DNA of 64,000 nucleotides from an uncultured Clostridia bacterium (GCA_947625195.1 CANQNK010000009.1:1-64000), one strand, 5' to 3'. Positions 1 through 8,576 are shown, counted from the stretch's first letter. Notes: generated from the sequence alone by a model not told the origin. Translations and numbers: made by a program.

Positions 1-953
1 AGCATCCTGGCTACCGTATAATTTGTCTTGACAAGCTGACATATGCGGGAAATCTGTCAACGCTTGCTTCGGTAATGGATGCTCCCAACTTCCGATTTGT
101 AAAGCTTGACATATGCGACAGAGCGGGAATGTACAAGCTTTTTGAAGAAGAGCACCCGGATATAGTGGTGAATTTTGCGGCAGAAAGTCACGTTGACCGC
201 TCTATTGAAAATCCCGAGGTATTTTTGCAGACAAATATCCTTGGCACACAAGTTCTTATGGATGCTTGCAGGGAGTACGGAATCACAAGATATCATCAGG
301 TTTCAACAGATGAGGTATACGGAGATCTTCCGCTTGACAGGCCGGATATGTTTTTCACAGAGGAGACGCCTATCCATACAAGCTCACCGTACAGCGCATC
401 AAAGGCAAGCGCTGATTTGCTTGTTCTTGCGTACCACAGGACATACGGCTTACCTGTGACGATAAGCCGATGCTCAAACAACTACGGTCCCTATCATTTT
501 CCGGAAAAGCTAATACCGCTTATGATAGCGAATGCCTTAAATGACAAGCCTCTTCCGGTATACGGAAAGGGAGAGAATGTGAGAGACTGGCTGTATGTTG
601 AAGACCACTGCAAGGCGATAGATCTGATTATCCACAAGGGACGAGTGGGAGAGATATACAATGTCGGCGGACACAACGAGATGAGAAATATTGACATTGT
701 AAAGCTTATCTGTAAGGAGCTCAACAAGCCCGAAAGTCTTATAACATATGTCACAGACAGAAAGGGACACGATCTGAGATATGCTATAGACCCGACAAAG
801 ATTCATAATGAGCTTGGCTGGCTGCCTGAGACAAGGTTTGAGGACGGAATAAAGAAAACTATACGGTGGTATCTTGATAACCGCGATTGGTGGGAGGAGA
901 TAATCTCGGGTGAGTATGTGAGTTATTACAGAAAAATGTATGGAGATATGTAA
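1..953 (+). CDS. rmlB: dTDP-glucose 4,6-dehydratase (5' truncated by window edge)
   Basis: This enzyme converts dTDP-glucose to dTDP-4-keto-6-deoxyglucose, the second step of dTDP-rhamnose synthesis for cell-wall or capsular polysaccharide. The reading frame is open from base 3 ([16 protein letters not shown]...), so the gene begins before the window and the N-terminal Rossmann glycine motif (about 25-30 residues) is missing. An internal ATG at 75 is not the start, because conserved family sequence lies upstream of it. The extended SDR signatures are visible: the STDEVYGD motif that carries the catalytic Thr-Asp-Glu, and YSASKAS with the catalytic Tyr-x3-Lys. The C-terminal substrate region ([14 protein letters not shown]) is complete. 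It is followed 33 bases later by the phosphonate genes, which suggests one surface-polymer operon. The identity is secure. Confidence 0.95.
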   Translation, partial: HPGYRIICLDKLTYAGNLSTLASVMDAPNFRFVKLDICDRAGMYKLFEEEHPDIVVNFAAESHVDRSIENPEVFLQTNILGTQVLMDACREYGITRYHQVSTDEVYGDLPLDRPDMFFTEETPIHTSSPYSASKASADLLVLAYHRTYGLPVTISRCSNNYGPYHFPEKLIPLMIANALNDKPLPVYGKGENVRDWLYVEDHCKAIDLIIHKGRVGEIYNVGGHNEMRNIDIVKLICKELNKPESLITYVTDRKGHDLRYAIDPTKIHNELGWLPETRFEDGIKKTIRWYLDNRDWWEEIISGEYVSYYRKMYGDM

Positions 954-986
954 AGTTATACTGTGTTATCTGAAAGGAAATATACT

Positions 987-2993
987 ATGAAATCCCTAAT
1001 TTTAAATTCAGGAACAGGAAGCCGTATGGGCGTGCTGACAACTGAGCATCCAAAGTGTATGACGGAAATCACATCAAAAGGAACAATACTTAGCCGTCAG
1101 TTAAAACAGCTGTGTGATGTGGGAATAAATGAAGTAGTTATCACCACAGGAAAGTTTGACAGCGTTCTGGTAAATTACTGCAACAGTCTTAATTTACCTA
1201 TACATATCACTTTTGTAAATAATGCGTTGTATGAAGAAACGAACTATATATATTCGATTTATTGTGCCAGAGAATACTTAGATGATGATGTAATACTGAT
1301 GCATGGAGATCTGGTATTTGAAAACGAAGTGCTTGATAAGGTAATGGTCATTGAAGCTAGCTGTATGACAGTTAGTTCTTCCGTGCCGCTTCCGGAAAAG
1401 GATTTTAAGGCAGTGGTTAAGGATGGTAGTATATCAAAGGTTGGTATTGAATTTTTTAATGATGCGGTAGCCGCTCAGCCTTTATATAAGCTGAAACACG
1501 ACGACTGGAAGGTATGGCTTGATAAAATATGTGATTATTGTGAATCCGGCAATACAAAATGCTATGCTGAAAATGCACTTAATGAGATCACAGATAAATG
1601 CAAAATATATCCCTTGGATATAAAGGAGTTGCTTTGCAGCGAGATTGATACTCCAAAGGATCTGGCAGTGGTTTCCTCTAAGGTAAAGGAGATAGAAAAC
1701 CGACTGGTATATATGTGCTTTTCTACAGATATTCTTCACAGCGGTCATATTTCGATAATTAAAAAAGCAGCGCGCCTCGGTAAGCTTATCATAGGCGTTT
1801 TGTCAGATGAGGCAGTGGTAAGCTACAAAAGGTTTCCGTTGCTACCGTTTTCAGAACGCAAAACGATGTTTGAGAATATAAGCGGCGTGTATAAGGTTGT
1901 GGAGCAGAAAACATTGAGTTATCGTGAAAATATCGAGAAATTTCATCCTTACTGCGTAGTTCATGGCGATGACTGGAGGACAAGCTTTCAAAAGCCGATA
2001 AGAGACGAAGTGGTTTCTGTGTTAGCGGAATATGGGGGAAGGCTTGTTGAATTTCCATATTCAAACGATGAAAAATATAAAGAGATGGAAAAACGCGCAA
2101 GGGCTGACTTGTCAACATCTGACGTAAGACGGTCAAGACTTAAGAAAACGATTTCCATGAAAGGTACTGTAACAGCAATAGAGGCACACAGCGGCTTAAC
2201 AGGCCTTATAGCAGAAAATACGGTAGTTTATCAGGATGGCAAAGCAAGACAGTTTGATGCAATGTGGATAAGCTCACTGTGTGATTCTACTGCTAAAGGA
2301 AAGCCAGATATAGAGCTTGTGGATATGACGTCAAGGTTCAGAACCATAGACGATATAATGGAGGTTACGACAAAACCGATTATTTTTGACGGAGATACAG
2401 GCGGGCTTACAGAGCACTTTGTATATACTGTAAGAACACTTGAGCGTATGGGCGTGTCAATGGTGATAATAGAGGATAAAACGGGACTTAAAAAGAATTC
2501 ACTGTTTGGCACTGAAGTAAAACAAACACAGGCAGATATACCTGAGTTTTGCGAAAAGATCATGGCAGGGAAAAAGGCGCAAAAGACCAAGGACTTTATG
2601 ATATGTGCAAGAATAGAGAGTTTGATTCTGGAAAAAGGCATGGGCGATGCGCTGAAAAGAGCATTTGCATTTGTGAAAGCGGGAGCAGATGCAATAATGA
2701 TACACAGCAGAAAGAAGGATCCTTCGGAGATTTTTGAATTTGTAGAAAAATTCCGTAATGAGGACAGAATAACGCCGGTGGTAGTTGTTCCAACTTCGTT
2801 TAACACTGTAACTGAAGAGGAATTTAAGGAACGGGGAGTTAATGTTGTCATTTATGCTAATCAGCTTACCAGAACGGGATTTCCTGCAATGCAGAATGCA
2901 GCAAAAATGATTCTTGAAAATCACAGAGCCAAAGAATGTGACGATATATGTATGCCATTTAAGGATATCATTCGATTGATTCCGGAGGAATGA
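987..2993 (+). CDS. Three-domain nucleotidyltransferase / cytidylyltransferase / phosphoenolpyruvate mutase
   Basis: A 668-residue protein with three apparent domains. Residues ~1-235 are a sugar-nucleotidyltransferase-type domain (LNSGTGSRMG, then HPKCM), the fold of LicC and PntC. Residues ~240-390 are a glycerol-3-phosphate-cytidylyltransferase-type domain with HSGH at 251-254 and a late STSDVRRSR motif. Residues ~395-668 are a PEP mutase with Mg-site DGDTGG and the diagnostic EDKTGLKKNS at ~496-505, which separates mutases from isocitrate lyases. PEP mutase makes phosphonopyruvate, the entry to nearly all phosphonates. The last two domains match the layout of Fom1, which also makes CMP-2-hydroxyethylphosphonate. 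I chose ATG 987 over GTG 963 because GAAAGGA precedes it and the glycine loop needs that N-terminus. The next gene starts right after the stop. The domain calls are firm; the substrates are inferred. Confidence 0.85.
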   Translation: MKSLILNSGTGSRMGVLTTEHPKCMTEITSKGTILSRQLKQLCDVGINEVVITTGKFDSVLVNYCNSLNLPIHITFVNNALYEETNYIYSIYCAREYLDDDVILMHGDLVFENEVLDKVMVIEASCMTVSSSVPLPEKDFKAVVKDGSISKVGIEFFNDAVAAQPLYKLKHDDWKVWLDKICDYCESGNTKCYAENALNEITDKCKIYPLDIKELLCSEIDTPKDLAVVSSKVKEIENRLVYMCFSTDILHSGHISIIKKAARLGKLIIGVLSDEAVVSYKRFPLLPFSERKTMFENISGVYKVVEQKTLSYRENIEKFHPYCVVHGDDWRTSFQKPIRDEVVSVLAEYGGRLVEFPYSNDEKYKEMEKRARADLSTSDVRRSRLKKTISMKGTVTAIEAHSGLTGLIAENTVVYQDGKARQFDAMWISSLCDSTAKGKPDIELVDMTSRFRTIDDIMEVTTKPIIFDGDTGGLTEHFVYTVRTLERMGVSMVIIEDKTGLKKNSLFGTEVKQTQADIPEFCEKIMAGKKAQKTKDFMICARIESLILEKGMGDALKRAFAFVKAGADAIMIHSRKKDPSEIFEFVEKFRNEDRITPVVVVPTSFNTVTEEEFKERGVNVVIYANQLTRTGFPAMQNAAKMILENHRAKECDDICMPFKDIIRLIPEE

Positions 2994-4064
2994 TTGATGA
3001 GTCAAAAGATCTTAAGAGGATTAGAGTCCATAAAGTCGGTCATTCAAGGCAAAAAATTTCTTCTTGTCAGAGATGATGCATATGATCATTTGAAGATAAA
3101 GGAATTTTTTGATGTTATTCCTCATTTGGAGTTTTCTGAGATCACTCCAAATCCATTGTATGAGCAGGTATGCAAAGGAATAGAGCTTTTCAATCGTGAA
3201 CAATGTGAACAGATTGTTGCTGTAGGCGGAGGGAGCACTATAGATGTTGCAAAGTGCATTAAGCTTTATTGCAAGATGGACAGCAGTATAAATTTTCTAA
3301 AGCAAAAAGCATTTGATTCCGGTGTTCAGCTAATCGCAATTCCGACTACAGCAGGAACGGGAAGTGAATCAACGCAGCATGCTGTGATTTACTATAATGG
3401 TGTAAAGCAGTCTGTTTCACATAAGAGTATAGTGCCTGATTTTGCTGTTTTGGAACCGTCAGTTTTAGAGACTCTGCCTGTTTATCAAAAGAAATGTACG
3501 ATGCTGGATGCTTTATGTCAGGCTATTGAGTCTTTCTGGTCGGTTAATTCAACAGATGAAAGCAAAAAGTATTCACAGAAAGCTATTATAGCTATTAAGG
3601 AGAATTGGATTGAGTACATATTTGAAAACATGCCGGAGGCTAATGAAAAAATCATGGAAGCTGCAAACCTTGCGGGACGTGCTATAAATATTACTGCAAC
3701 AACAGCCCCACATGCAATGAGCTACAAGCTCACAAGCCTTTACGGATTCCCACACGGTCATGCCGTGGCGGTTTGCCTGCCGGAGGTATGGGAATATATA
3801 TCGGAGCATATAGAGGATTGCATTGATAAAAGAGGAGTTCAATATCTAAAGGATAATATGGCTCAGCTTGCTAAAATGATTGATATAGATTATTTCACGG
3901 ATATGATGAAAAAGATGGAAATAATTTCTCCTTGCACAAATGACAAGGAGAACGACCTTGATATTCTCACACAGGCAGTTAATCCTGTGAGGTTAAAAAA
4001 CAACCCGGTGGCTTTGGAGCCCGAGGTACTGAAAGATATGTATAGGAGGATTTTAGGATTATGA
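2994..4064 (+). CDS. Iron-containing alcohol dehydrogenase, phosphonoacetaldehyde reductase-like
   Basis: A 356-residue group III (iron-type) alcohol dehydrogenase. The cofactor motif VGGGSTIDVAK and the family motif PTTAGTGSE are present. Of the four usual metal ligands, the Asp in LDALCQAIE and the two His residues in APHAMSYKL and FPHG are seen, but the second ligand is Gln where FucO-type enzymes have His (DALxH). From memory of the family, this resembles the phosphonoacetaldehyde reductases (PhpC/FomC type) that make 2-hydroxyethylphosphonate. It lies directly after the PEP mutase gene and overlaps the decarboxylase start by ATGA, so the three are surely translated together. No aminotransferase is present here, which favours a hydroxyethyl rather than aminoethyl product. 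The family is certain; the substrate is inferred from context. Confidence 0.82.
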   Translation: MMSQKILRGLESIKSVIQGKKFLLVRDDAYDHLKIKEFFDVIPHLEFSEITPNPLYEQVCKGIELFNREQCEQIVAVGGGSTIDVAKCIKLYCKMDSSINFLKQKAFDSGVQLIAIPTTAGTGSESTQHAVIYYNGVKQSVSHKSIVPDFAVLEPSVLETLPVYQKKCTMLDALCQAIESFWSVNSTDESKKYSQKAIIAIKENWIEYIFENMPEANEKIMEAANLAGRAINITATTAPHAMSYKLTSLYGFPHGHAVAVCLPEVWEYISEHIEDCIDKRGVQYLKDNMAQLAKMIDIDYFTDMMKKMEIISPCTNDKENDLDILTQAVNPVRLKNNPVALEPEVLKDMYRRILGL

Positions 4065-5184
4065 AATCTGAGAAATTTGCAGAAATCATAGGTGCTGATT
4101 TTTATACAGGCGTACCAGATTCTCAACTCAAAGCTCTGTGTGATTATTTAATGAATACTTATGGGATTGATGCTACCATCATTTGATAGCAGCGAATGAA
4201 GGCAATGCCGCAGCATTGGCAGCAGGTTATCATCTGGCGACAGGAAAAACACCTGTCGTTTATATGCAAAACAGCGGTGAGGGAAATATCATAAATCCGG
4301 TTGCATCACTTCTTAACGAAAAGGTTTACGGCATACCGATAATTTTTATAATCGGTTGGAGAGGAGAACCTGGAGTTCACGATGAACCACAGCATATCTA
4401 CCAGGGTGAAGTAACGCTAAAACTTCTTGAGGATATGGATATCGCCTACTTTGTCATCTCAAATGAAACGACCGATAACGAGCTTGCTGAAAAGATGGCA
4501 GAATTCGTAGGAATTCTCGCAAAGGGTAAGCAGGTTGCGTTTGTCGTCAAAAAAGGCGCATTGGAGTTTGACGGCAAGGTCAAATATGAAAACAACAATA
4601 GTATGATTAGAGAGGAAATAATAAAGCACATTGTAGAGTTTACCGGCGATGACCCTATAATTTCGACCACAGGAAAGGCAAGCAGAGAACTGTTTGAAAT
4701 TCGTGAAGTCAATGGACAGAGTCACAAATATGATTTTTTAACAGTTGGCTCTATGGGGCACAGTTCTTCAATTGCGCTGGGAGTAGCGGTAAATAAACCT
4801 GATGCTAAAGTTTGGTGCATCGACGGCGACGGTGCAGTTCTTATGCACATGGGGGCTATGGCTGTTTTGGGAGCAAATGCACCGAAGAACATGATCCACA
4901 TTGTTATCAACAATAGCTCGCACGAGACAGTCGGCGGTATGCCGACGGTTGCGGGAAAAATAGATCTTGTAAAAATTGCAAAAGCTTGCGGTTATCCTAA
5001 TGCGGTATGCGTGGACACCTTTGACGCTTTGGATAAGGAGCTTAAATCGGCAAAGGTACGAAATCAACTAAGCTTTATAGAAGTAAAGTGCGCTATCGGA
5101 GCCAGAGCAGATTTGGGTAGACCTACTACTACTGCTTTGGAGAATAAGGAAAAGTTTATTGAGTATCTGTGCAGTTTACAGTGA
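4061..5184 (+). pseudogene. Phosphonopyruvate decarboxylase, interrupted by a frameshift
   Basis: This ThDP enzyme decarboxylates phosphonopyruvate to phosphonoacetaldehyde and pulls the unfavourable mutase reaction forward. ATG 4061 (ATGA overlap with the previous gene, behind TAGGAGG) opens a frame of 41 codons encoding ...FYTGVPDSQLKALCDYL... that stops at TGA 4184 and TAG 4187. The rest of the family sequence (HHLIAANEGNAAALAAG, with the catalytic Glu of ANEG) continues in another frame from about 4177. The ThDP motif GDGAVLMHMG...NN and the C-terminus are intact. The two parts join to ~374 residues, the normal length, if one base is missing near 4175-4177. This is either a real inactivating deletion or a sequencing or assembly error. 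No slippery run is present to suggest programmed frameshifting. Confidence 0.85.
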
Positions 5185-5306
5185 CAGGTGTGGCAAACAA
5201 AAGTTTAAACTAGATGTAATAGAGTAATTATATTAGTCAGAAAATTTAAAGTGAGTATTTTATAGAAGAATTCTTTTAACTTTTAATATGAGAGTAGGGT
5301 AGCAAA

Positions 5307-6122
5307 ATGACACAAGAAGAATTACATAAGGTTCAATTATGTCAATTAGATCTAGCTATTGAAGTAAAGCGAATATGTGAAAAACACAAGTTAAGATTCA
5401 CTTTGGTTTATGGCTCGTTATTAGGAGCGGTCAGACATAACGGATTTATCCCTTGGGATGATGATCTTGACATAGCTATGTTAAGAACTGATTATGAGAA
5501 GTTTCTTAACATTTGTAAAACAGAATTAGATAAGAAATATATTCTATGTACATATAACACAGATAAAAATTATGGGAATTACTTTGCACAGATAAGAATA
5601 AAAAACACGCTCTATAGTCAAAAAATAAGTGAAAATACTAATACTGAAAAGGGCATTTTTATTGATATATATCCTTATGATTACTGCTCTGAAAATAAAA
5701 TAATTCAACTTATAGAAATCACACTTTTTAAGTCATTAAGAATCGCATTAATGACAAAAAAAGGCTATAATATAAACAAGCATCACATGTTGATTAAAAT
5801 TATTAAAGTACTTTGTCGTTTTATATCATCTGAATCATTGATTAAAAAAATGAATAAAATTGCTTTAAAAAGAAAAAACAGTGAGTTTGTTTGTAGTTTT
5901 GCCGGACCATATAAATTAGGTGAATGCATACCAAAGGTTTGTTTTAATTCATTTGAACTTTGCAAATTTGAAAATCAATTATTTCCTATATTATCTAACT
6001 CAAGTAAAGTTTTAAAACAATGGTATGGAGATTTTATGACACCACCTGCACCGGACAAAAGAGGTAACCGACATGAAATCACCAAAGTCGATTTTAACGG
6101 ATACAACATCAAAAGTAAATAA
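5307..6122 (+). CDS. LicD family phosphotransferase
   Basis: A 271-residue LicD/FKRP-family nucleotidyltransferase-fold protein. The signature YGSLLGAVRHNGFIPWDDD sits near residues 34-52, including the DDDLD metal site. LicD enzymes move a phospho-alcohol from a CMP-activated donor, classically phosphocholine, to a sugar of teichoic acid, capsule or glycoprotein. Next to a CMP-phosphonate synthesis module, the likely donor is a CMP-phosphonate. The gene is clearly richer in A and T than its neighbours (many AAA, AAT and ATT codons) and is separated from them by 122 AT-rich bases, a sign of a different origin. The start ATG 5307 follows GAGAGTAGGG, a modest ribosome site. The gene ends at a strong bidirectional terminator. 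The family is certain; the acceptor is unknown. Confidence 0.9.
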   Translation: MTQEELHKVQLCQLDLAIEVKRICEKHKLRFTLVYGSLLGAVRHNGFIPWDDDLDIAMLRTDYEKFLNICKTELDKKYILCTYNTDKNYGNYFAQIRIKNTLYSQKISENTNTEKGIFIDIYPYDYCSENKIIQLIEITLFKSLRIALMTKKGYNINKHHMLIKIIKVLCRFISSESLIKKMNKIALKRKNSEFVCSFAGPYKLGECIPKVCFNSFELCKFENQLFPILSNSSKVLKQWYGDFMTPPAPDKRGNRHEITKVDFNGYNIKSK

Positions 6123-6129
6123 TATAAAT

Positions 6130-6169
6130 AATCAGCCTTTGAAGTCATCACTGACCTCAAAGGCTGATT
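6130..6169. terminator. Bidirectional intrinsic terminator
   Basis: A perfect 13-bp stem (AATCAGCCTTTGA paired with TCAAAGGCTGATT) around a 14-base loop lies between the convergent licD and TSCPD genes. Flanking A- and T-rich tracts let it work in both directions. Confidence 0.85.
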
Positions 6170-6187
6170 TATTACATATTCGCTTAC

Positions 6188-6436
6188 TTAGTCTTTTATC
6201 GCCTCTTTAAGAGCCTTGGCGAGCTGATCAGGACAGGAGGTTCCACGTCCGTTACAGTTAATACCCTCTAAAAGCTTTATGACCTCGCTTACCTTTCGGT
6301 CCTTCGCAAGTGATGCCACTCCCTGAGTGTTTCCGTTGCAGCCTCCGGTAAATTTAACCTCTTTGATGGTATCACCGTCTATCTCAACGGTTATTTGTCT
6401 GGAACATACGCCTTTTGGTGTGTAATTTATTGTCAT
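6188..6436 (-). CDS. TSCPD domain protein
   Basis: A short 82-residue protein built from a single TSCPD domain. The name-giving motif is seen as RGTSCPDQLAKAL near the C-terminus, with further conserved cysteines in GVCSRQ and GGCNGN. The domain also occurs at the C-terminus of some ribonucleotide reductases, and the free-standing form is common in Clostridia without an assigned reaction. The four cysteines suggest a metal or Fe-S site, but this is inference. It is the last gene of a minus-strand operon, starting two bases after the malic enzyme stop, with the AGGAGG-type site inside the malic enzyme end. The role is unknown. Confidence 0.85.
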   Translation of the reverse strand: MTINYTPKGVCSRQITVEIDGDTIKEVKFTGGCNGNTQGVASLAKDRKVSEVIKLLEGINCNGRGTSCPDQLAKALKEAIKD

Positions 6437-6438
6437 AA

Positions 6439-7620
6439 TTAAACCTCCTTGATTTTTGCAGCGCCGCTTTTGATAGCAGCCTCTGCCACAGCTTTTGAAA
6501 CCGCCTTTGGGATCTTTCTGTCAAATGAGTCAGGAAGAATGTAGTCCGCACAAAGCTCGTTGTCCGTGACGCAAGAGGCTATCGCAAACGATGCCGCAAG
6601 CTTCATTTCTTCGTTGATATCCTTTGCTCTTACAGCCAGAGCGCCCTTAAAAATTCCCGGAAAGGCAACGACGTTGTTTATCTGATTCGGAAAATCGCTT
6701 CTGCCCGTGCCGACGATAAAAGCTCCAGCCTGTTTAGCTTTATCGGGCATAATCTCCGGAGTAGGATTTGCCATAGCAAAAACAATAGGCTTGTCGTTCA
6801 TGCTTTTAATCATATCGGCATTTACTAGACCGGGTTTTGAAACACCCACAAAAGCGTCTGCGCCTTTTAGGGCGTCTGCAAGCGAGCCTTTTATGTGATT
6901 TTTGTTTGTGATCTTTGATATCTCTTTGTGCGCATCGCTTAGATTTTCATCGCCCTCGCAGATTATTCCGTTAATGTCGACCATAATAATATTTCCGACC
7001 CCGAGAGATATCAGAAATTTTCCTATTGCCGTTCCGGCAGCGCCCGCCCCGTTTATTACAAGAGTTAAATCGCCAAGTTTTTTATCTGCTACTTTACAAG
7101 CGTTAATGAGTGCAGCGCCTACGACTATTGCTGTACCGTGCTGATCGTCGTGAAATACGGGAATATCAAGCCGCTCCTTCAGTTTTTTTTCAATTTCAAA
7201 GCATCTTGGCGCGGCAATGTCCTCGAGGTTAATTCCGCCGAAGCTGTCTGAGATAAGCTCAATGGTTCTGACTATCTCATCGGTATCTTTGGATTTTATA
7301 CAAAGCGGAAAAGCGTCAACGTCGGCAAATTCTTTAAAAAGAGCGCACTTGCCCTCCATAACAGGCATACCTGCAAGGCCGCCGATGTCGCCAAGTCCCA
7401 GAACCGCCGTTCCGTCTGTGATTACCGCTACAAGATTAGCGCGCCGCGTAAGCTCATATGAAAGATTTGGATCTTCCTTTATTTTTAAGCAAGGCTCGGC
7501 TACTCCCGGTGTATAGGCAACGCTCAAAGATTCTCTATCGTTAATTTTTGTCCTTGAAACTACTTCGATTTTTCCGTTTATCCGCTTGTGAAATTCAAGC
7601 GCTTTTTGCATTATGTCCAT
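6439..7620 (-). CDS. NAD(P)-dependent malic enzyme
   Basis: A 393-residue short-form bacterial malic enzyme that oxidatively decarboxylates malate to pyruvate. The N-terminal malic domain shows AYTPGVAEPC with the catalytic Tyr, MPVMEGKCALF with the catalytic Lys, and the metal-binding Asp residues of EDIAAPRCFEIE and FHDDQHGTA. The C-terminal Rossmann domain has VINGAGAAGTAIG. The length matches the ~390-residue clostridial enzymes, which lack the phosphotransacetylase-like tail of MaeB. It is co-transcribed with the PHP gene upstream (10-base gap) and the TSCPD gene downstream. NAD or NADP preference cannot be read with confidence. Confidence 0.93.
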   Translation of the reverse strand: MDIMQKALEFHKRINGKIEVVSRTKINDRESLSVAYTPGVAEPCLKIKEDPNLSYELTRRANLVAVITDGTAVLGLGDIGGLAGMPVMEGKCALFKEFADVDAFPLCIKSKDTDEIVRTIELISDSFGGINLEDIAAPRCFEIEKKLKERLDIPVFHDDQHGTAIVVGAALINACKVADKKLGDLTLVINGAGAAGTAIGKFLISLGVGNIIMVDINGIICEGDENLSDAHKEISKITNKNHIKGSLADALKGADAFVGVSKPGLVNADMIKSMNDKPIVFAMANPTPEIMPDKAKQAGAFIVGTGRSDFPNQINNVVAFPGIFKGALAVRAKDINEEMKLAASFAIASCVTDNELCADYILPDSFDRKIPKAVSKAVAEAAIKSGAAKIKEV

Positions 7621-7630
7621 ATTTAAACCT

Positions 7631-8479
7631 CTATTTCGCAGAGTTTTTACTGATAAGTTCCAAAATTCTGTTTATGTTTTCCTCGTTTGTTGTTTTACTT
7701 CCTATGTATGTGGGCTGCATGTTGTAAAGGCCGTGAAAGTCAGAGCCGCCCGTTACTATTAGATCGTATCTTTTGGCGATGTCATTAAGTCGTTCTTCCT
7801 GTTTTTTATCAGCCGAAAAATGATGCACCTCAATTCCATCAAGCTTTCCCTGTTCGGCAAGCTCTTCACAAAGCTCTGTGTTGTCGTAAAGACAAGGGTG
7901 GGCCATAACGGCAATTCCACGTGAAGAGTGTATCAGGTCGAGAACAAAGTTTACGCTGGGATAACGTCTTATAACGGAGCAGGTGCCTTTTTTTCTGTCG
8001 AACAGCCTGTCGTTCACCTCGCCGTAAAATTCGGTCGCGTAGCCGTAATTTATCAGCGCTCGCATAATGTGCTGTTTAAATATGCTCTTGCAGCTTTTGG
8101 TGTATTTTAAAACAGCCTCGGTGGTTATCGGATAGATCGCTTTTACCTTTTCGATCATATCGTATGCGCAAAGTTTTCTTATCTCGCAAGACTTTAAACA
8201 AAGCCCCTCGAGTCTGTCGGGCTTTTGCGGCGCATAGCAGAGAATATGAACCTTGCAGTTTCTCTCCTCGTCCCAAGCGGAAAGCTCGACGCCGGGAATG
8301 ATTTTCACACCGTATCGCTCTCCGAGAATGTGCGCGCGGTTTGATGATGACAGGGTGTCGTGATCGGTTAATGAAAGGTAGTCAAGCCCCATTCTTTTTG
8401 CCTGAATAATAACCTCCTCTATTCCGAGGGAACCGTCTGAGAGGGTAGTGTGACAATGTAAATCTCCAGTTACACTCAT
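7631..8479 (-). CDS. PHP domain phosphoesterase (TrpH/RNase AM-like)
   Basis: A 282-residue PHP-domain metal-dependent phosphoesterase. The metal-binding signatures appear in order: DLHCHTTLSDG at the N-terminus, SLTDHDT near residue 38, AHPCLYD in the middle and GGSDFHG near the C-terminus. Members act on 3',5'-bisphosphonucleotides and on 5' ends of RNA (E. coli YciV/RnmA), but the substrate here is not shown. It is the first gene of the PHP, malic enzyme, TSCPD operon. The start ATG (8479) is preceded by GCAGGAG at a proper distance and by a clear promoter. Confidence 0.88.
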   Translation of the reverse strand: MSVTGDLHCHTTLSDGSLGIEEVIIQAKRMGLDYLSLTDHDTLSSSNRAHILGERYGVKIIPGVELSAWDEERNCKVHILCYAPQKPDRLEGLCLKSCEIRKLCAYDMIEKVKAIYPITTEAVLKYTKSCKSIFKQHIMRALINYGYATEFYGEVNDRLFDRKKGTCSVIRRYPSVNFVLDLIHSSRGIAVMAHPCLYDNTELCEELAEQGKLDGIEVHHFSADKKQEERLNDIAKRYDLIVTGGSDFHGLYNMQPTYIGSKTTNEENINRILELISKNSAK

Positions 8480-8543
8480 AATAAACTCCTGCGTTACACT
8501 AAAAATTGTATACAGATGCTTACCAGCACTCTATATGGAGATA

Positions 8544-8572
8544 ATTATATCACAATTGCTAAATAAAATCAA
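8544..8572 (-). promoter_or_regulatory. Promoter of the PHP / malic enzyme / TSCPD operon
   Basis: On the minus strand TTGATT (8567-8572) and TATAAT (8544-8549) are 17 bases apart. The -10 is preceded by TGA, an extended -10 (TGn). It lies 65 bases upstream of the PHP start codon. Confidence 0.75.
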
Positions 8573-8576
8573 CTGT

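Noticed and set aside
2231-3005. Long minus-strand frames opposite the PEP mutase gene
   Set aside because: They are antisense to a well-conserved protein, lack ribosome sites and read as low-complexity Ser/Phe-rich text.
4184-4189. TGA TAG in the decarboxylase as possible selenocysteine or read-through codons
   Set aside because: The downstream conserved sequence is in a different frame, so read-through would not restore the protein.
4170-4190. Programmed ribosomal frameshift
   Set aside because: No slippery heptamer, internal ribosome-like site or clear stem-loop is visible, and the family does not use one.
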